From an uncultured Variovorax sp. (GTDB taxonomy: Bacteria > Pseudomonadota > Gammaproteobacteria > Burkholderiales > Burkholderiaceae_C), in assembly GCA_903872875.1 (NCBI GenBank), contig CAIQMJ010000363.1, positions 1 to 7,082 on the forward strand: a stretch of 7,082 bases of DNA, given 5' to 3'. The notes under the pieces are model-generated. The model did not search any database. It was not told where the DNA came from and worked only from the letters and a program-made list of their open reading frames with translations. The stretch's first letter is position 1, and each line of letters starts with the position of its first letter. Shown in pieces: positions 6,194 to 7,082 of the stretch. Both the position numbers and the translations under genes were made by a program.

Positions 6194-6958
6194 TCAGCGC
6201 GGCGCCATGCGCAGCGCACCGTCGAGGCGGATGACCTCGCCGTTCAGATGGCCGTTGGTCACGACGTGGCAGGCCAGTTCCGCGAACTCCGATGGCTTGC
6301 CCAGGCGCGGCGGGAACGGGATGGACGCGGCCAGCGACTGCTGCACCGGTTCCGGCAGTTCGAGCAGCAGCGGCGTGGCGAACAGGCCGGGTGCGACGGT
6401 GCATACGCGGATGCCGTGCTGCGCCAGGTCGCGCGCCATCGGCAACGTCATGCCGACGAGGCCGCCCTTCGATGCGCTGTAGGCCTGCTGGCCGACCTGG
6501 CCGTCGAAGGCCGCGACCGATGCGGTGAAGAGCATCACGCCCTTCTCGCCGCCTTCCAGCGCGTCGAGCTTCGCGCAGCGCGCGGCGAACAGGCGGCTCA
6601 TGTTGTAGGCGCCGATCAGGTTGACCATGACCACGCGCACGAAGTCTTCCAGCGGCGCGGCGTTGCCGTCCTTGCCGACGATGCGCTTGGCGCTGCCGAT
6701 GCCTGCGACGTTCATCAGGATGCGGGCCGGGCCGTGCGCCGCGGCGGCGCGGTCCAGCGCGGCCTCGACGCTGGCGGCGTCGGTGATGTCGCAGGTGCAG
6801 GCAATGCCGCCGATCTCGCCGGCGACCTTTTCCGCAAGTGCTGCATTGCGGTCGAGCACCGCGACCTTCGCGCCCAGGCGGGCCAGCTCGCGCGCCGTCG
6901 CTTCACCCAGCCCCGACGCGCCGCCGGTGACCAGTGCGCTCTGTCCTTCGATCTTCAT
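6194..6958 (-). CDS. SDR-family 3-hydroxyacyl-CoA dehydrogenase, HSD10-like
   Basis: A 254-residue cytoplasmic short-chain dehydrogenase, a usual length for the class. It resembles human HSD10 (type II 3-hydroxyacyl-CoA dehydrogenase) along its whole length, including TASVAAF-GQVGQ-AYSASKGG, VGMTLP-ARDLA, APGLF-TPLL and a near-identical C-terminus (LNGEVIRLDGA-RM). These enzymes oxidise 3-hydroxyacyl-CoA (or related alcohols) with NAD+. Motifs: TGGASGLG nucleotide loop (11-18), Asp36 at the end of strand 2 (predicts NAD over NADP), Asp57, NVAG (83-86), Asn113, and catalytic Ser147, Tyr160, Lys164. The start at 6958 has only a weak AAGAGA upstream; the gene begins 40 bases after the previous stop and ends 49 bases before the binding-protein gene. 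Likely beta-oxidation of the imported acid; a steroid or other alcohol substrate cannot be excluded. Confidence 0.92.
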   Translation of the reverse strand: MKIEGQSALVTGGASGLGEATARELARLGAKVAVLDRNAALAEKVAGEIGGIACTCDITDAASVEAALDRAAAAHGPARILMNVAGIGSAKRIVGKDGNAAPLEDFVRVVMVNLIGAYNMSRLFAARCAKLDALEGGEKGVMLFTASVAAFDGQVGQQAYSASKGGLVGMTLPMARDLAQHGIRVCTVAPGLFATPLLLELPEPVQQSLAASIPFPPRLGKPSEFAELACHVVTNGHLNGEVIRLDGALRMAPR

Positions 6959-6998
6959 GGTGTGTCTCTTTCTGCAGTCGGTGTTGTTCGCGCGGTGT

Positions 6999-7082
6999 TC
7001 AACGTGGCTTCAGCGTGAAGGGCAGGGTGCCGGCATGCAGCGCCTCCGCGACGTCGGCGCGGTGCTTGAGCACGGCGCGCTG
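6999..7082 (-). CDS. C-terminal end of an unidentified upstream gene
   Basis: The minus strand from the right edge reads 27 sense codons and then TGA at 7001-6999, with GC-rich third positions like the neighbouring genes. The peptide contains AVLKHRADVAEAL followed by HAGTLPFTLKPR at the end. I do not recognise a family from so short a piece. It is the same strand as the rest and stops 40 bases before the dehydrogenase start, so it is probably an operon partner, perhaps another CoA-ester enzyme; that last point is a guess from context. Confidence 0.7.
   Translation of the reverse strand, partial: QRAVLKHRADVAEALHAGTLPFTLKPR

Noticed and set aside
6712..6718. NVAG in place of NNAG in the dehydrogenase
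   Set aside because: HSD10-type enzymes vary at this second position (NCAG in human), and all catalytic residues are present.
6959..6998. Possible promoter in the gap before the dehydrogenase gene
   Set aside because: The gap is only 40 bases and shows no convincing -35/-10 pair, so continuation of the upstream transcript is simpler.
5708..7018. Plus-strand open frame of 436 codons across the binding-protein and dehydrogenase genes
   Set aside because: It spans two opposite-strand genes with conserved motifs, and its translation looks like the complement of coding sequence.

Overview
This window is a GC-rich stretch in which every credible gene lies on the minus strand, so the biological order runs from the right edge (7082) to the left edge (1). 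Composition, codon use and protein style suggest a betaproteobacterium of the Burkholderiales, most like Comamonadaceae (a Variovorax-type genome). That placement is inference; no taxonomic marker is present.

Layout in transcription order: (1) the last 27 codons of an unidentified upstream gene (7082-6999); (2) a short-chain dehydrogenase closely resembling HSD10/type II 3-hydroxyacyl-CoA dehydrogenase (6958-6194); (3) a periplasmic type-I solute-binding protein with a Sec signal peptide (6144-5008); (4) a LivH-type permease (4938-3898); (5) a single polypeptide fusing a LivM-type permease to a LivG-type ATPase (3896-2082); (6) a LivF-type ATPase (2082-1330); (7) a tannase/feruloyl-esterase-family hydrolase with a lipoprotein signal, cut off by the left edge (1295-1). 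Gaps are 40, 49, 69, 1, -1 and 34 bases, so this looks like one operon. No internal promoter or classical terminator was seen. The longest gap, after the binding-protein gene, holds a strong GC hairpin.

Taken together, genes 3-6 form a complete HAAT-family (branched-chain amino acid type) ABC importer: one binding protein, two permease domains and two ATPase domains on four polypeptides. It is flanked by a CoA-thioester dehydrogenase and an envelope esterase. A reasonable reading is that an ester, possibly an aromatic or hydroxycinnamate ester, is cleaved outside the cytoplasm, the released acid is imported, and its CoA thioester is oxidised by a beta-oxidation-type route. The substrate cannot be read from the sequence.

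No clearly new type of system is visible. The points most worth a second look are the break in family-like sequence at the tannase C-terminal part, which coincides with an inverted repeat; the permease-ATPase fusion; the hairpin between the binding-protein and permease genes; and the linkage of esterase, importer and dehydrogenase. All gaps between genes are under 70 bases, so no long gene-free stretch exists.
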